Below are positions 28,398-33,996 of a stretch of DNA of 33,996 nucleotides, in pieces. This DNA comes from JBKBIP01 sp046297495. GTDB taxonomy: Bacteria; Planctomycetota; Planctomycetia; Gemmatales; Gemmataceae. The first letter of the stretch is position 1; every line of letters begins with the position of its first letter. The stretch is from contig JBKBIP010000043.1 in assembly GCA_046297495.1 (NCBI GenBank), positions 1 through 33,996 of the forward strand, given 5' to 3'. A program made the position numbers and the translations under genes. The notes under the pieces are model-generated. The model was not told the origin of the DNA, did no database searches, and saw nothing but the letters and a program-made list of their open reading frames with translations.

Positions 28398-28452
28398 CAG
28401 TGAAATCGTTTAGCGTGCCACCCGCGGGGGAGCATAATTCGAGATTATAGCC

Positions 28453-28590
28453 ATGTCCATGATCCGCGCCACCTACGACGGCAAGGTGTTCGTTCCCTGC
28501 GAGCTAGTGGAGCTGCCCGTGGGCACCGTGGTGGAAGTACATACTCCCGCCCCACCGCCAAAACCTACTGCCGAGGAACAGCGTGAATGA
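28453..28590 (+). CDS. AF2212-like (DUF104) antitoxin
   Basis: This 45-residue protein reads MSMIRATYDGKVFVPCELVE, then LPVGTVVEVHTPAPPPKP, ending EEQRE. The IRATYDGKVFVP..LPVGT.VEV pattern is typical of the short beta-strand antitoxins paired with PIN-domain ribonuclease toxins. Such proteins are usually 60-80 residues, so this one may have lost part of its toxin-binding tail. Two ATGs (28453 and 28459) are possible and no strong ribosome binding site is visible. The adjacent toxin is degraded, so the antitoxin may be an orphan or in decay. Confidence 0.75.
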   Translation: MSMIRATYDGKVFVPCELVELPVGTVVEVHTPAPPPKPTAEEQRE

Positions 28591-28617
28591 GAGGAAATCC
28601 CTTGAGGCAACAGCCCC

Positions 28618-28774
28618 ATGATCCTTATTGACATATATGTGTCACTCATCGAGCACTGCTACCAGAACGACAAGAATAAGGAGTTCAATGTTTGCTCACC
28701 TGGAACGCACGCCATTTCCAGAACAAAATCGTCATCCTCGTGCTGACGCCCGAAGAATGGTTGAGACAACACCC
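28618..28774 (+). pseudogene. Decayed PIN-domain toxin (partner of the DUF104 antitoxin)
   Basis: Starting 27 bp after the antitoxin, one frame gives MILIDIYVSLIEHCYQNDKN and then KEFNV. At about 28692 the reading continues in another frame with LLTWNARHFQNKIVILVLTP and EEWL. The LTWNARHF...VLTPEEWL ending is the usual C-terminus of PIN toxins from such pairs, where the Asp/Asn-rich active site precedes it. The protein is far shorter than the normal 130-140 residues and is frameshifted. I interpret this as an internal deletion plus a frameshift. Confidence 0.65.
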
Positions 28775-28949
28775 GCAAACACCGTGCTGGACTTCCAGGA
28801 GTTCTGACGCACAACAACGCACCAACTCAGGCGGGCAATCCACCGCGCGGCAACGCCACGGAATCCCCTTTTCCCCATCCTTAACTTGCCCACGGCTTAG
28901 TTCAGTTTGTATATTTGAGTGATACACCGTAAGTTTAACGCAACCTCTT

Positions 28950-28975
28950 GCCTCTGTAACTCAGAGGATAGAGCA
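28950..28975 (+). pseudogene. tRNA 5'-half fragment resembling tRNA-Arg(CCT)
   Basis: Acceptor strand and D arm GCCTCTGTAACTCAGAGGAT (first 20 of 26 nt) match the start of the intact tRNA-Arg at 29177 in 23 of 26 positions. After position 26 the similarity stops and no matching anticodon stem, T arm or 3' acceptor is found. Such partial tRNA copies are left by integrating elements or by gene duplication. Confidence 0.6.
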
Positions 28976-29176
28976 AGACTTTTCCACGTCGGCCAGGACG
29001 TTGCGATCCGTTGTCTTGCAAGAGCGGGATTCGTGGACGGAAGTGTCGATGTAAAAAGGGTTTGCATGCGCAGGATGGCAACGACCCACCGAGAACCAGA
29101 ACTGTCACTTTGTTGTCCTGTTTTGCCAGATATGGTCAACGACCAAAACCAGAATGGTCAGCTAGAATGACCCCAC

Positions 29177-29249
29177 GCCCCCGTAGCTCAGAGGATAGAG
29201 CATCGGTTTCCTAAACCGAGGGTCGCAAGTTCGAATCTTGCCGGGGGTA
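29177..29249 (+). tRNA. tRNA-Arg (anticodon CCT)
   Basis: The 73-nt cloverleaf has acceptor GCCCCCG pairing with CGGGGGT, D arm TAGCTCAGAGGATAGAGC, anticodon stem TCGGT/ACCGA enclosing TTCCTAA, and T arm GCAAGTTCGAATCTTGC. The discriminator is A. CCA is not encoded (the next bases are CTG). This rare-codon Arg tRNA is a frequent integration site for mobile elements in bacteria. Confidence 0.95.
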
Positions 29250-29519
29250 CTGAACTTTCGCTTCCAGGAACAGTTCGACCCGGCGGTTCACGCCGGGTCT
29301 GAGCCTTTCATGGGCTTCCGTTCGCGTTCTAGGCCAGTCTTCGCAAGGGTTTACGACACGTCCGTCTCTGGCTGAGTCTCTCGCAATCCACCTCGCGAGA
29401 CAGGTCTTCGGCCACTGCTCGCTACAGGCCGGTGAAACTCTCGGTGTCTCTACCATGTTCCCGCATTCGGGTTATAGTCTTGTCGGCACCTCTCGAAAGC
29501 AGCCAACCGTCCCGGTTCG
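29250..29519. other. Non-coding stretch between tRNA-Arg and glycosyltransferase remnant
   Basis: Apart from the hairpin at 29277-29299, I see nothing here. Short open frames on both strands cross the tRNA and have no family resemblance. Confidence 0.4.
29277..29299 (+). terminator. Hairpin downstream of tRNA-Arg
   Basis: GACCCGGCG, loop GTTCA and CGCCGGGTC form a perfect 9-bp stem 27 nt after the tRNA. It is followed by TGAGCCTTTC rather than a true T-run, so termination is probable but not certain. Confidence 0.45.
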
Positions 29520-30105
29520 TCACGGGCGAACAACACCGTCTTCGGAATGACGACGGGTCCGTTCCAGTTGTTCGAGCAGGCCGTTGACGATCGGCACCGG
29601 GTGAAAGGCCGCAATGGCCTGCTCTCGAACCTCTTGGCGTTCCCGGTTCTGAAGAGATTGCAGCGCATCAAGGAACGTTCCCAATGACACCTCGTCCGCG
29701 TCGTTTTTCACGCACTTCGCGCCGGGCGGTAGTCGTTCGACGAAAACACCGGTGACGCCGTCCCGAATGAACGGTGCCCCGGTGCGGACGCCGACCACCG
29801 GGCAGCCGGCCAGCAAGATCTCCTGCAGGGCGAGCGGGCCGTGGTCGTCGTCGGCCAGGTAGGCGCAGGTCCGCGACCGTCGGGCCGCCTCGAACAACTG
29901 CGCCCGCTTGTACTGGCCGTAGTGCAGCACGACGTGACGGGGGAAGACCTCGCACAGGTGTTCGAGCAGGCCGGGCCGGTGGCCGTTCTTGGAGTAGATG
30001 AGTTGGTCGTACTCGTCGGGCAGCGGTTCGCCTGGCCACGGTTTTTGGCGATCAGGTCGCGGTATCAGTCGCTGTGGCTTCCAGGCTTTAGTCTGTAGTC
30101 CGGAG
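29520..30105 (-). pseudogene. Glycosyltransferase-like C-terminal fragment
   Basis: From about 30105 the minus strand reads KPWPGEPLPDEYDQLIYSKN, then GHRPGLLEHLCEVFPRHVVL, HYGQYKRAQLFEAARRSRTC and AYLADDDHGPLALQEILLAG, followed by CPVVGVRTGAPFIRDGVTG. The DDDHGPLALQEILLAGCPVVG.R.GAPFI pattern is like the nucleotide-sugar-binding end of GT-B glycosyltransferases (E...EA..G.PVV). It is in the same frame as the upstream fragment at 30265-30745 but separated from it by foreign-looking sequence with an in-frame TAG (30153-30155). A shorter start inside (GTG 29930) would give 136 residues. It is probably a broken gene, but translation of a fragment cannot be excluded. Confidence 0.5.
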
Positions 30106-30265
30106 ACTGGAGCCAGAAGTGTCGCTGGTTGGTTCGACCTTTTTCTGAGAAGCTATGGACTGCAGCCTACAGTCTCCAGACTGTTCGAGGGCCGTCGCGG
30201 TGCGAGACGTGCGGGGCAGTCGTGAACCGCTTGACGACATATGCTTCTTGCAATCGCTGGTGACG
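30090..30265. repeat. Short palindromic insertion (CTGGAGACTGTAGG-type)
   Basis: Between the two glycosyltransferase-like fragments lies a segment with CTGTAGTCCGGAGACTGGAG (from 30091) and, about 60 bp further, the related inverted stretch GACTGCAGCCTACAGTCTCC (from 30157). It carries the in-frame stop that ends the upstream fragment. It looks like a small inserted repeat, but its exact ends are uncertain. Confidence 0.4.
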
Positions 30266-30745
30266 CGACTCCGGTGGGGATGGCCATCGGTCGCAGGATG
30301 CTGGCCCACGGCGGCGGCGGGCCGAGCTTGGCCAGCGTCCGCTCGTCCACGCCCATGACCAGGGCCTGGCGGTGGCGGTAGGCGACGCGGTCGTAGATCC
30401 GCCAGGTGTTCGACGACCACTTGTCGGCATCCGGACGCGCGACGCGGCCGACCACGAACGGTTCGTGCTTGCCGTGATTGCGGGGCCGGAACTCCCACTC
30501 GTCCAGGTCGAACGCGCCGCAGATCAGGTGGCCGGTCGAGCGGTCGTATCCGAGCGAGGCGAGCTGCGGCTCCAGTTGCTTCCGCTGGAAGTCAAACTGA
30601 AAGACGAAGGCGTCGGCGGGGCCGTGGTCGGCGAACGCCTTCTTCTCGTGGTCGAACAGGAAGGTCATGCCGTTGGCCCAGACGAGCGGGCAGCCCAGCG
30701 CGCGGAAGCAGTGGGCGTGGCAACATCTTTCCCTATTGGCTACTT
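30265..30745 (-). pseudogene. Glycosyltransferase-like N-terminal/middle fragment, 5' truncated
   Basis: The conserved-looking part reads HCFRALGCPLVWANGMTFLF, then ADHGPADAFVFQFDFQRKQL, GHLICGAFDLDEWEFRPRNH, HEPFVVGRVARPDADKWSSN and VMGVDERTLAKLGPPPPWAS. The HEPFVVGRVAR.D..KW pattern resembles the inter-domain start of the C-terminal half of GT4-type glycosyltransferases. Towards higher coordinates the frame runs on into the antisense of the ArsR gene (30783-31007), where similarity ends, so the true 5' end was probably lost when the ArsR cassette arrived at about 30740. The 3' side ends at the palindromic insertion. GC content is high, unlike the cassette. Confidence 0.5.
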
Positions 30746-30748
30746 CAC

Positions 30749-30776
30749 TTGACAGATTCGAAGCGGCTGCTAATTT
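30749..30776 (+). promoter_or_regulatory. Sigma-70-type promoter of the ArsR/AHSA1 operon
   Basis: TTGACA (30749-30754) is a perfect -35 box. TAATTT (30771-30776) is a -10-like box 16 nt downstream. The expected start of transcription is at or next to ATG 30783, implying a leaderless mRNA. No ribosome binding site precedes the ATG, which fits. Confidence 0.5.
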
Positions 30777-30782
30777 AACTAT

Positions 30783-31139
30783 ATGGTTAAACGCGATGCC
30801 AGTCTCGATGCGATCTTTACCGCACTTGCTCATCCCGCTCGGCGAGCCATCCTCCGAAGGCTGTGCCGAGGCGAGGCCACGGTGGGAGAACTGGCGAAAC
30901 CCTTGAAGATTTCCCTTCCAGCCGTGACCAAACACCTCGACATTTTGGAACGAGCCAGGCTCATCACGCGGAGTATCCAGGCCCAGTGGCGGCTCTGTCA
31001 GTTGCAAGTTGCCCCATTAGATCTCGCCTCGGAATGGATCGCTGAGCAACGCAAAATCTGGGAGGCACGATTGGATCGTTTGGAGCACTATCTCGACACT
31101 CTCGAACCCCAAGAGAAAGGAAACGAAGACCATGAATGA
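30783..31139 (+). CDS. ArsR-family regulator paired with an AHSA1 protein
   Basis: The 118-residue winged-helix protein has MVKRDASLDAIFTALAHPAR and then RAILRRLCRGEATVGELAKP. The recognition helix region is LKISLPAVTKHLDILERARL, followed by the wing LITRSIQAQWRLCQL. HPARRAIL..L and ..VTKHL are characteristic of the ArsR subgroup coupled with SRPBCC proteins. No metal-binding Cys motif is visible. The start ATG 30783 directly follows the promoter. Its end overlaps the AHSA1 gene by 8 nt. GC content is clearly lower than that of the flanking fragments, consistent with recent arrival. Confidence 0.9.
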   Translation: MVKRDASLDAIFTALAHPARRAILRRLCRGEATVGELAKPLKISLPAVTKHLDILERARLITRSIQAQWRLCQLQVAPLDLASEWIAEQRKIWEARLDRLEHYLDTLEPQEKGNEDHE

Positions 31140-31584
31140 CCCGGAACGACAACTGGTCCTGCAACGTGACCTGCGATTTGCACCGCATCTCGTCTGGAAG
31201 GCGATGACAGAGGCCGAACATGTCAACCGCTGGTGGGGGCCGGATGGCTTCACCAACGAAAACTCGACGATGGACTTCCGGGTCGGTGGCCAATGGAAAT
31301 ACGAGATGGTTGGTCCAGATGGCACACGCTACCCCAACTTGATTGTCTTCAAAGAAATCATCCCGACATCGCGACTGGTCTTCGATCATGGTGATTGGGA
31401 ACGCGTTTGGTTTAAAACAACGATCACTCTGGAGGCAACAGAAACAGGAACCCGTATCACAATTCGACAGGTCTTTCCGACGAAAGAAGCTCGGGATGAA
31501 GTCGTCCAGAAGTACGGGGCGATCGAAGGCGGGAAACAACATCTGGCAAAACTCGATGCTTATATCGCTGAAAATTTGACTTGA
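31132..31584 (+). CDS. AHSA1/SRPBCC-domain protein
   Basis: The 150-residue single-domain protein of the START-like fold (activator of Hsp90 ATPase homolog 1-like, PF08327) has FAPHLVWKAMTEAEHVNRWW at the N-terminus with the GPDGFT loop, DFRVGGQWKYEMVGPDGTRY in the central sheet, and IRQVFPTKEARDEVVQKYGA to the end helix. Such proteins bind hydrophobic ligands in a deep cavity; their substrates are mostly unknown. It is co-transcribed with its ArsR-type regulator and overlaps it by 8 nt. The pair is a common mobile regulatory module, often in stress or resistance settings. Complete and intact here. Confidence 0.92.
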   Translation: MNDPERQLVLQRDLRFAPHLVWKAMTEAEHVNRWWGPDGFTNENSTMDFRVGGQWKYEMVGPDGTRYPNLIVFKEIIPTSRLVFDHGDWERVWFKTTITLEATETGTRITIRQVFPTKEARDEVVQKYGAIEGGKQHLAKLDAYIAENLT

Positions 31585-31587
31585 ACC

Positions 31588-32076
31588 CCACAGCACGCGG
31601 GCCGACCCCGCCGGGGCGTTGCGGAGCGACAGCGTGTTGCCCGGCTCCATCTCGGCGAAGTCGTACAGGTGGTCGGGATCGACGGTCACCTTCACCGGCG
31701 TCACGCCGGCAACGATCCCCCGGCCGATGGCGTTGACGTCGAGCGGTTCGAGCAGCACCGCGAACCGCCCGGCGGCGATGGGGTCGTACGGCGTGCCGCC
31801 CTCGAAGTTGACCTTGTTCTTGAACTCCTGCAGGTTGGCCAGCGGCCCGATGATCGGCTCGGAGAGGGCCAGGACGGCGAACCGGGGCAGCGCGAAGCCG
31901 GTGTTGTTCCGCACCCGGACGATGCCGGTCTGGCGGAACTCGTCGGCCGCGTCGGATTCGGTGTTGTGCCGCCGGGCGCGGACGTAGTTCGCGGCGTCCA
32001 CGAAGCCGTTGAACGCGTCGGCCGGAATCACCAGCCGCTGGCCGGGCAGCGCCTTCTTGAACGGGTCGCCCGGCAT
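31588..32076 (-). pseudogene. Phage-like hypothetical protein, 3' truncated by the ArsR/AHSA1 cassette
   Basis: From ATG 32076 the minus strand reads MPGDPFKKALPGQRLVIPAD, then AFNGFVDAANYVRARRHNTE, RVRNNTGFALPRFAVLALSE, GRFAVLLEPLDVNAIGRGIV and DFAEMEPGNTLSLRNAPAGS. About 163 residues look genuine. After ARVLWG (about 31588) the frame crosses into the antisense of the AHSA1 and ArsR genes and runs on to 30964 without meaning. The beta-rich, Gly/Asn-containing sequence resembles small structural proteins in phage-like clusters, but I cannot name a family. Its start lies 1 nt after the preceding stop (32078). Confidence 0.6.
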
Positions 32077-32077
32077 G

Positions 32078-32462
32078 TCACACCCCGATGCCCAACAGGG
32101 CGAAGTTGCCGTACTCGTAGACCCGCTCGACGTAGGCCGCGACCGGCTGCTTGATCAGCGTCTCCTCGTCCTCGGCGTCCTGGTAGCGGACCCACAGGTA
32201 CTCCCAGCCCTTCTTGTCGATGTCGGTGATGTCGCCCATCGTCAGCCCGGTCGCGTTCGGGCTGGCGGCGAAGCTGAAGGTGATCTCCCAATCCTCGGAG
32301 GCATTGACCTTGCCAGTCAGGTAGAAGAGGGCTGCCTTGTAGGCGGGTGTGATCAGGGCGACGGGGATGTAGTGCGTTTCCTTGAAGTTATAGACCGGGA
32401 TGGTGATGTCGGTCCCTTCGACCGAGTCGTTGTTGACGCCAATCGCGCCCTTGAAGTCTGCA
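32078..32462 (-). pseudogene. Phage-like hypothetical protein, 5' end lost
   Basis: This reading frame is open from 32632 to the stop at 32078-32080 but has no start. From about 32462 it reads like a real protein: LADFKGAIGVNNDSVEGTDI, TIPVYNFKETHYIPVALITP, NASEDWEITFSFAASPNATG and DKKGWEYLWVRYQDAEDEET, ending YEYGNFALLGIGV. Upstream of that the frame is Arg-rich shadow sequence, and another frame becomes plausible instead. The 5' part was therefore lost by deletion or frameshift. It is tightly followed by the gene at 32076, so both came from one operon. A structural role in a prophage is inferred from style only. Confidence 0.5.
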
Positions 32463-32464
32463 AG

Positions 32465-32786
32465 CCGGTGCAGAAGGTGTCCCAGCCGTCCGCCAGGGCG
32501 TTGACCACGGTCCAGAAGGCGACCTCGATTCCCGTCCAGGCGGTGTTGAAGGCGCGGGCCACGGCGTAGACCACGCTCCAGAAAAGCTCGACGAAGAACG
32601 ACTTGAAGGGCCGCCGGAGGCGCTGGGACCCGCTACGCCGCTCGACCCCAGGCCACTGCTCGCGCCGGAGCCACCCGGCACAGAACCGCTGGCCGCGCCC
32701 GATGACCCTGCGCCGGACGAACCGAGGTTGGAGGAGCCGACGCCGCTGCTCAAATAACAAGCGAAGCTGTTGTGCCGACTCGGCAA
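32465..32786 (-). pseudogene. Chimeric remnant: Gly/Ser-rich segment and hydrophobic segment in different frames
   Basis: One minus-strand frame gives a low-complexity tail, LSSGVGSSNLGSSGAGSSGA and then ASGSVPGGSGASSGLGSSG (about 32745-32610). A second frame gives FKSFFVELFWSVVYAVARAF, then NTAWTGIEVAFWTVVNALAD and GWDTFCTGL (about 32610-32465). The frames do not join without a shift. Both resemble real protein pieces, so the region is probably fused debris of two or more phage-like genes. No start or ribosome binding site is seen. Confidence 0.35.
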
Positions 32787-32830
32787 TTTGATAAAATCGC
32801 ACCAGAGACAATTTGATAAAATCGCACCAG
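32784..32830 (+). repeat. Two identical 22-bp direct repeats upstream of the kinase gene
   Basis: CAATTTGATAAAATCGCACC (first 20 of 22 bp) occurs at 32784-32805 and again, exactly, at 32809-32830, a period of 25 bp. The copies end 24 bp before the kinase start. Each carries a GATAAAAT box that could act as a -10 element. A tandem operator or a small duplication are both possible. Confidence 0.7.
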
Positions 32831-32853
32831 AATTTCACTTTAGGAGCCAGCCC

Positions 32854-33996
32854 ATGCCCGAGCCGACGCGCGACGAACCGATCGTTCCGCCGCAGGTGCC
32901 GCCGCATCCGGAAGCGGCGTCGAGTGCCGACGAGCGCACTGCCGGTCTGGGTGCGTCCGGGCTGAGAGACAATGACCTGTCATTTCTCGACCAACCTCAA
33001 GCGCAGGATGAGCTGGGCCGGCTGGGTTCGTTCCGCATCCTGAAAGAACTGGGCCGCGGCGGCATGGGTTGCGTGCTGCTGGCGGAGGATACGGGTCTCC
33101 AGCGGCCGGTGGCGTTGAAGGTGATGCTGCCGCGGTTCGCGCAGGACGAGAAGGCGAAGACGCGGTTTCTGCGGGAAGCGCGAGCGGCGGGAAAGTTGCA
33201 TCACGACAACGTGGTGAGCATCTTTCAAGTCGGCGAATCGAATGGGGTGCCGTTCATCGCGATGGAATTCCTGAAGGGGATGCCGCTCGACGAGTATCTG
33301 AAAGAGAAGCCGGACCTGGCGTTGCCGATCGTGCTGAAGATCGGCCGGGAGATTGGTCTGGGTCTGGCGGCGGCGCACCAGCTGGGGATGATCCATCGCG
33401 ACATCAAGCCGGCGAACGTGTGGTTGGAATCGTTGCCGGCCGCACCGGGGAAGAAGTCGGGCGGGTTCCGCGTGAAGATTCTCGACTTTGGGCTGGCCCG
33501 GCGCGAGGAAGACGGCGAAGCGCATCTGACGCAGTCCGGCGCCATCGTGGGCACGCCGGCGTACATGGCCCCGGAACAGGCGAAGGGAGAGAAGATCGAC
33601 GCCCGGGCTGATCTGTTCAGCCTGGGGGTGCTGCTCTATCGGTTGGCGACGGGAACACCGGCGTTTACGGGGCCGACGACGCTGGCGCTGCTGATGCAGG
33701 TGTCCTCGCACGACCCGGGCCTGGCGAGCGAAGTGAAGCCGACGGTGCCGGTGGAGATGGCGCGGATCATTGCGAAGCTGATGGCGAAGAAGCGGGAGGA
33801 TCGGTACGGCTCGGCGGCGGAGTTTCTGGCGGACTGGGAGCGGTTGATGAAGTCGCCGAAGCAGGAGGCGGCGACGCAAACTTTCGTGAAGCCCTCCGAG
33901 CCGCGGCCGACTTCCGAGCCGCGACCGTCAGGGAGCGGACCAGCGTCCCTGGCGCAATCTGGCCCTCAAAAGACCTTGGATACGATCGCCGCGCGG
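32854..33996 (+). CDS. Serine/threonine protein kinase, planctomycete type (partial, runs off right edge)
   Basis: The start ATG 32854 has AGGAG 7 nt upstream. The visible 381 residues have a Pro/acid-rich N-terminal extension (1-57), then a Hanks-type kinase domain (about 58-320). It shows the glycine loop GRGGMG (68-73), K89 in VALK, catalytic HRDIKPAN (181-188), metal-binding DFG (211-213), the activation segment SGAIVGTPAYMAPEQ (228-242) and DARADLFSLGVLLYRLATG. All catalytic residues are present, so it should be active. A Pro/Ser/Thr linker begins at about 335. In planctomycetes such kinases usually continue into WD40 or other sensor repeats, which would be outside the window. Confidence 0.93.
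   Translation, partial: MPEPTRDEPIVPPQVPPHPEAASSADERTAGLGASGLRDNDLSFLDQPQAQDELGRLGSFRILKELGRGGMGCVLLAEDTGLQRPVALKVMLPRFAQDEKAKTRFLREARAAGKLHHDNVVSIFQVGESNGVPFIAMEFLKGMPLDEYLKEKPDLALPIVLKIGREIGLGLAAAHQLGMIHRDIKPANVWLESLPAAPGKKSGGFRVKILDFGLARREEDGEAHLTQSGAIVGTPAYMAPEQAKGEKIDARADLFSLGVLLYRLATGTPAFTGPTTLALLMQVSSHDPGLASEVKPTVPVEMARIIAKLMAKKREDRYGSAAEFLADWERLMKSPKQEAATQTFVKPSEPRPTSEPRPSGSGPASLAQSGPQKTLDTIAAR

Larger units (their letters stand above)
28591..29176. other. Gene-poor accessory stretch between antitoxin and tRNA-Arg
   Basis: Only remnants are visible: the PIN toxin pieces (28618-28774) and a tRNA 5' fragment (28950-28975). The rest (28775-28949 and 28976-29176) shows no coding pattern that I trust, and the GC content is lower than that of the housekeeping part. 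Confidence 0.5.

Noticed and set aside
29211..29456. Minus-strand ORF ending in a QYPRQDSNLRP-like sequence
   Set aside because: It is the reverse translation of the tRNA-Arg gene and its flank. The PRQDSNLRP string is a well-known annotation artefact of tRNA-overlapping ORFs.
30964..31587. Extension of the minus-strand phage-like ORF through the ArsR/AHSA1 genes
   Set aside because: This part of the 370-residue frame is antisense to two intact recognisable genes. Only 31588-32076 looks like original coding sequence.

Overview
The window looks like a chromosomal segment of a high-GC planctomycete, probably Gemmataceae-like. This rests on the serine/threonine kinase architecture at the right end, the long divergent hypothetical proteins and lipoproteins, the GTTAGCCCC..GGGGCTAAC-type intergenic repeats, and the solitary integron-type integrase. 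The assignment is inferred from gene style; there is no rRNA to prove it.

Layout. Positions 1-2500 hold two small membrane proteins, a complete integron integrase (intI family, minus strand) without recognisable cassettes, and a palindromic repeat element. Positions 2710-4232 hold a DegT/DnrJ-type aminotransferase translationally coupled to an ArsR-type regulator. Positions 4356-12103 (minus strand) hold a four-gene inorganic-carbon operon: DabA (DUF2309), a NuoL-like subunit, a second antiporter-like (NuoM/N-like) subunit overlapping it by ATGA, and a SulP permease with a STAS domain. Positions 13005-26363 are mostly housekeeping: fumarase, a YbaK-type tRNA deacylase, an NfeD/slipin pair, a CehA-like PHP-family metallohydrolase, tRNA-Met, NADP-type isocitrate dehydrogenase, mfd, a PpiC lipoprotein and a coiled-coil lipoprotein. 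An acyl-CoA carboxylase carboxyltransferase follows at 26763-28397.

From about 28450 to 32800 the window turns into an accessory scrapyard. It holds a DUF104-type antitoxin with a decayed PIN toxin, a 5' tRNA fragment next to an intact tRNA-Arg(CCT), glycosyltransferase-like remnants, an intact ArsR + AHSA1 (SRPBCC) cassette apparently dropped between truncated genes, and phage-like gene remnants. The right edge is a planctomycete-type protein kinase that runs out of the window.

How the genes work together. The DAB complex plus SulP would supply bicarbonate. The carboxyltransferase, fumarase and isocitrate dehydrogenase are central-carbon enzymes, but they are not in one operon with it. The most unusual sequence-level signal is a dispersed, imperfect inverted repeat (arm near GATTCATCGGTTCGCGC). 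Six copies occur between 14.4 and 26.8 kb, and five lie 27-66 bp upstream of start codons. The best candidates for something under-described are that repeat family, the two-antiporter DAB-SulP operon, and the 28.4-32.8 kb insertion region.
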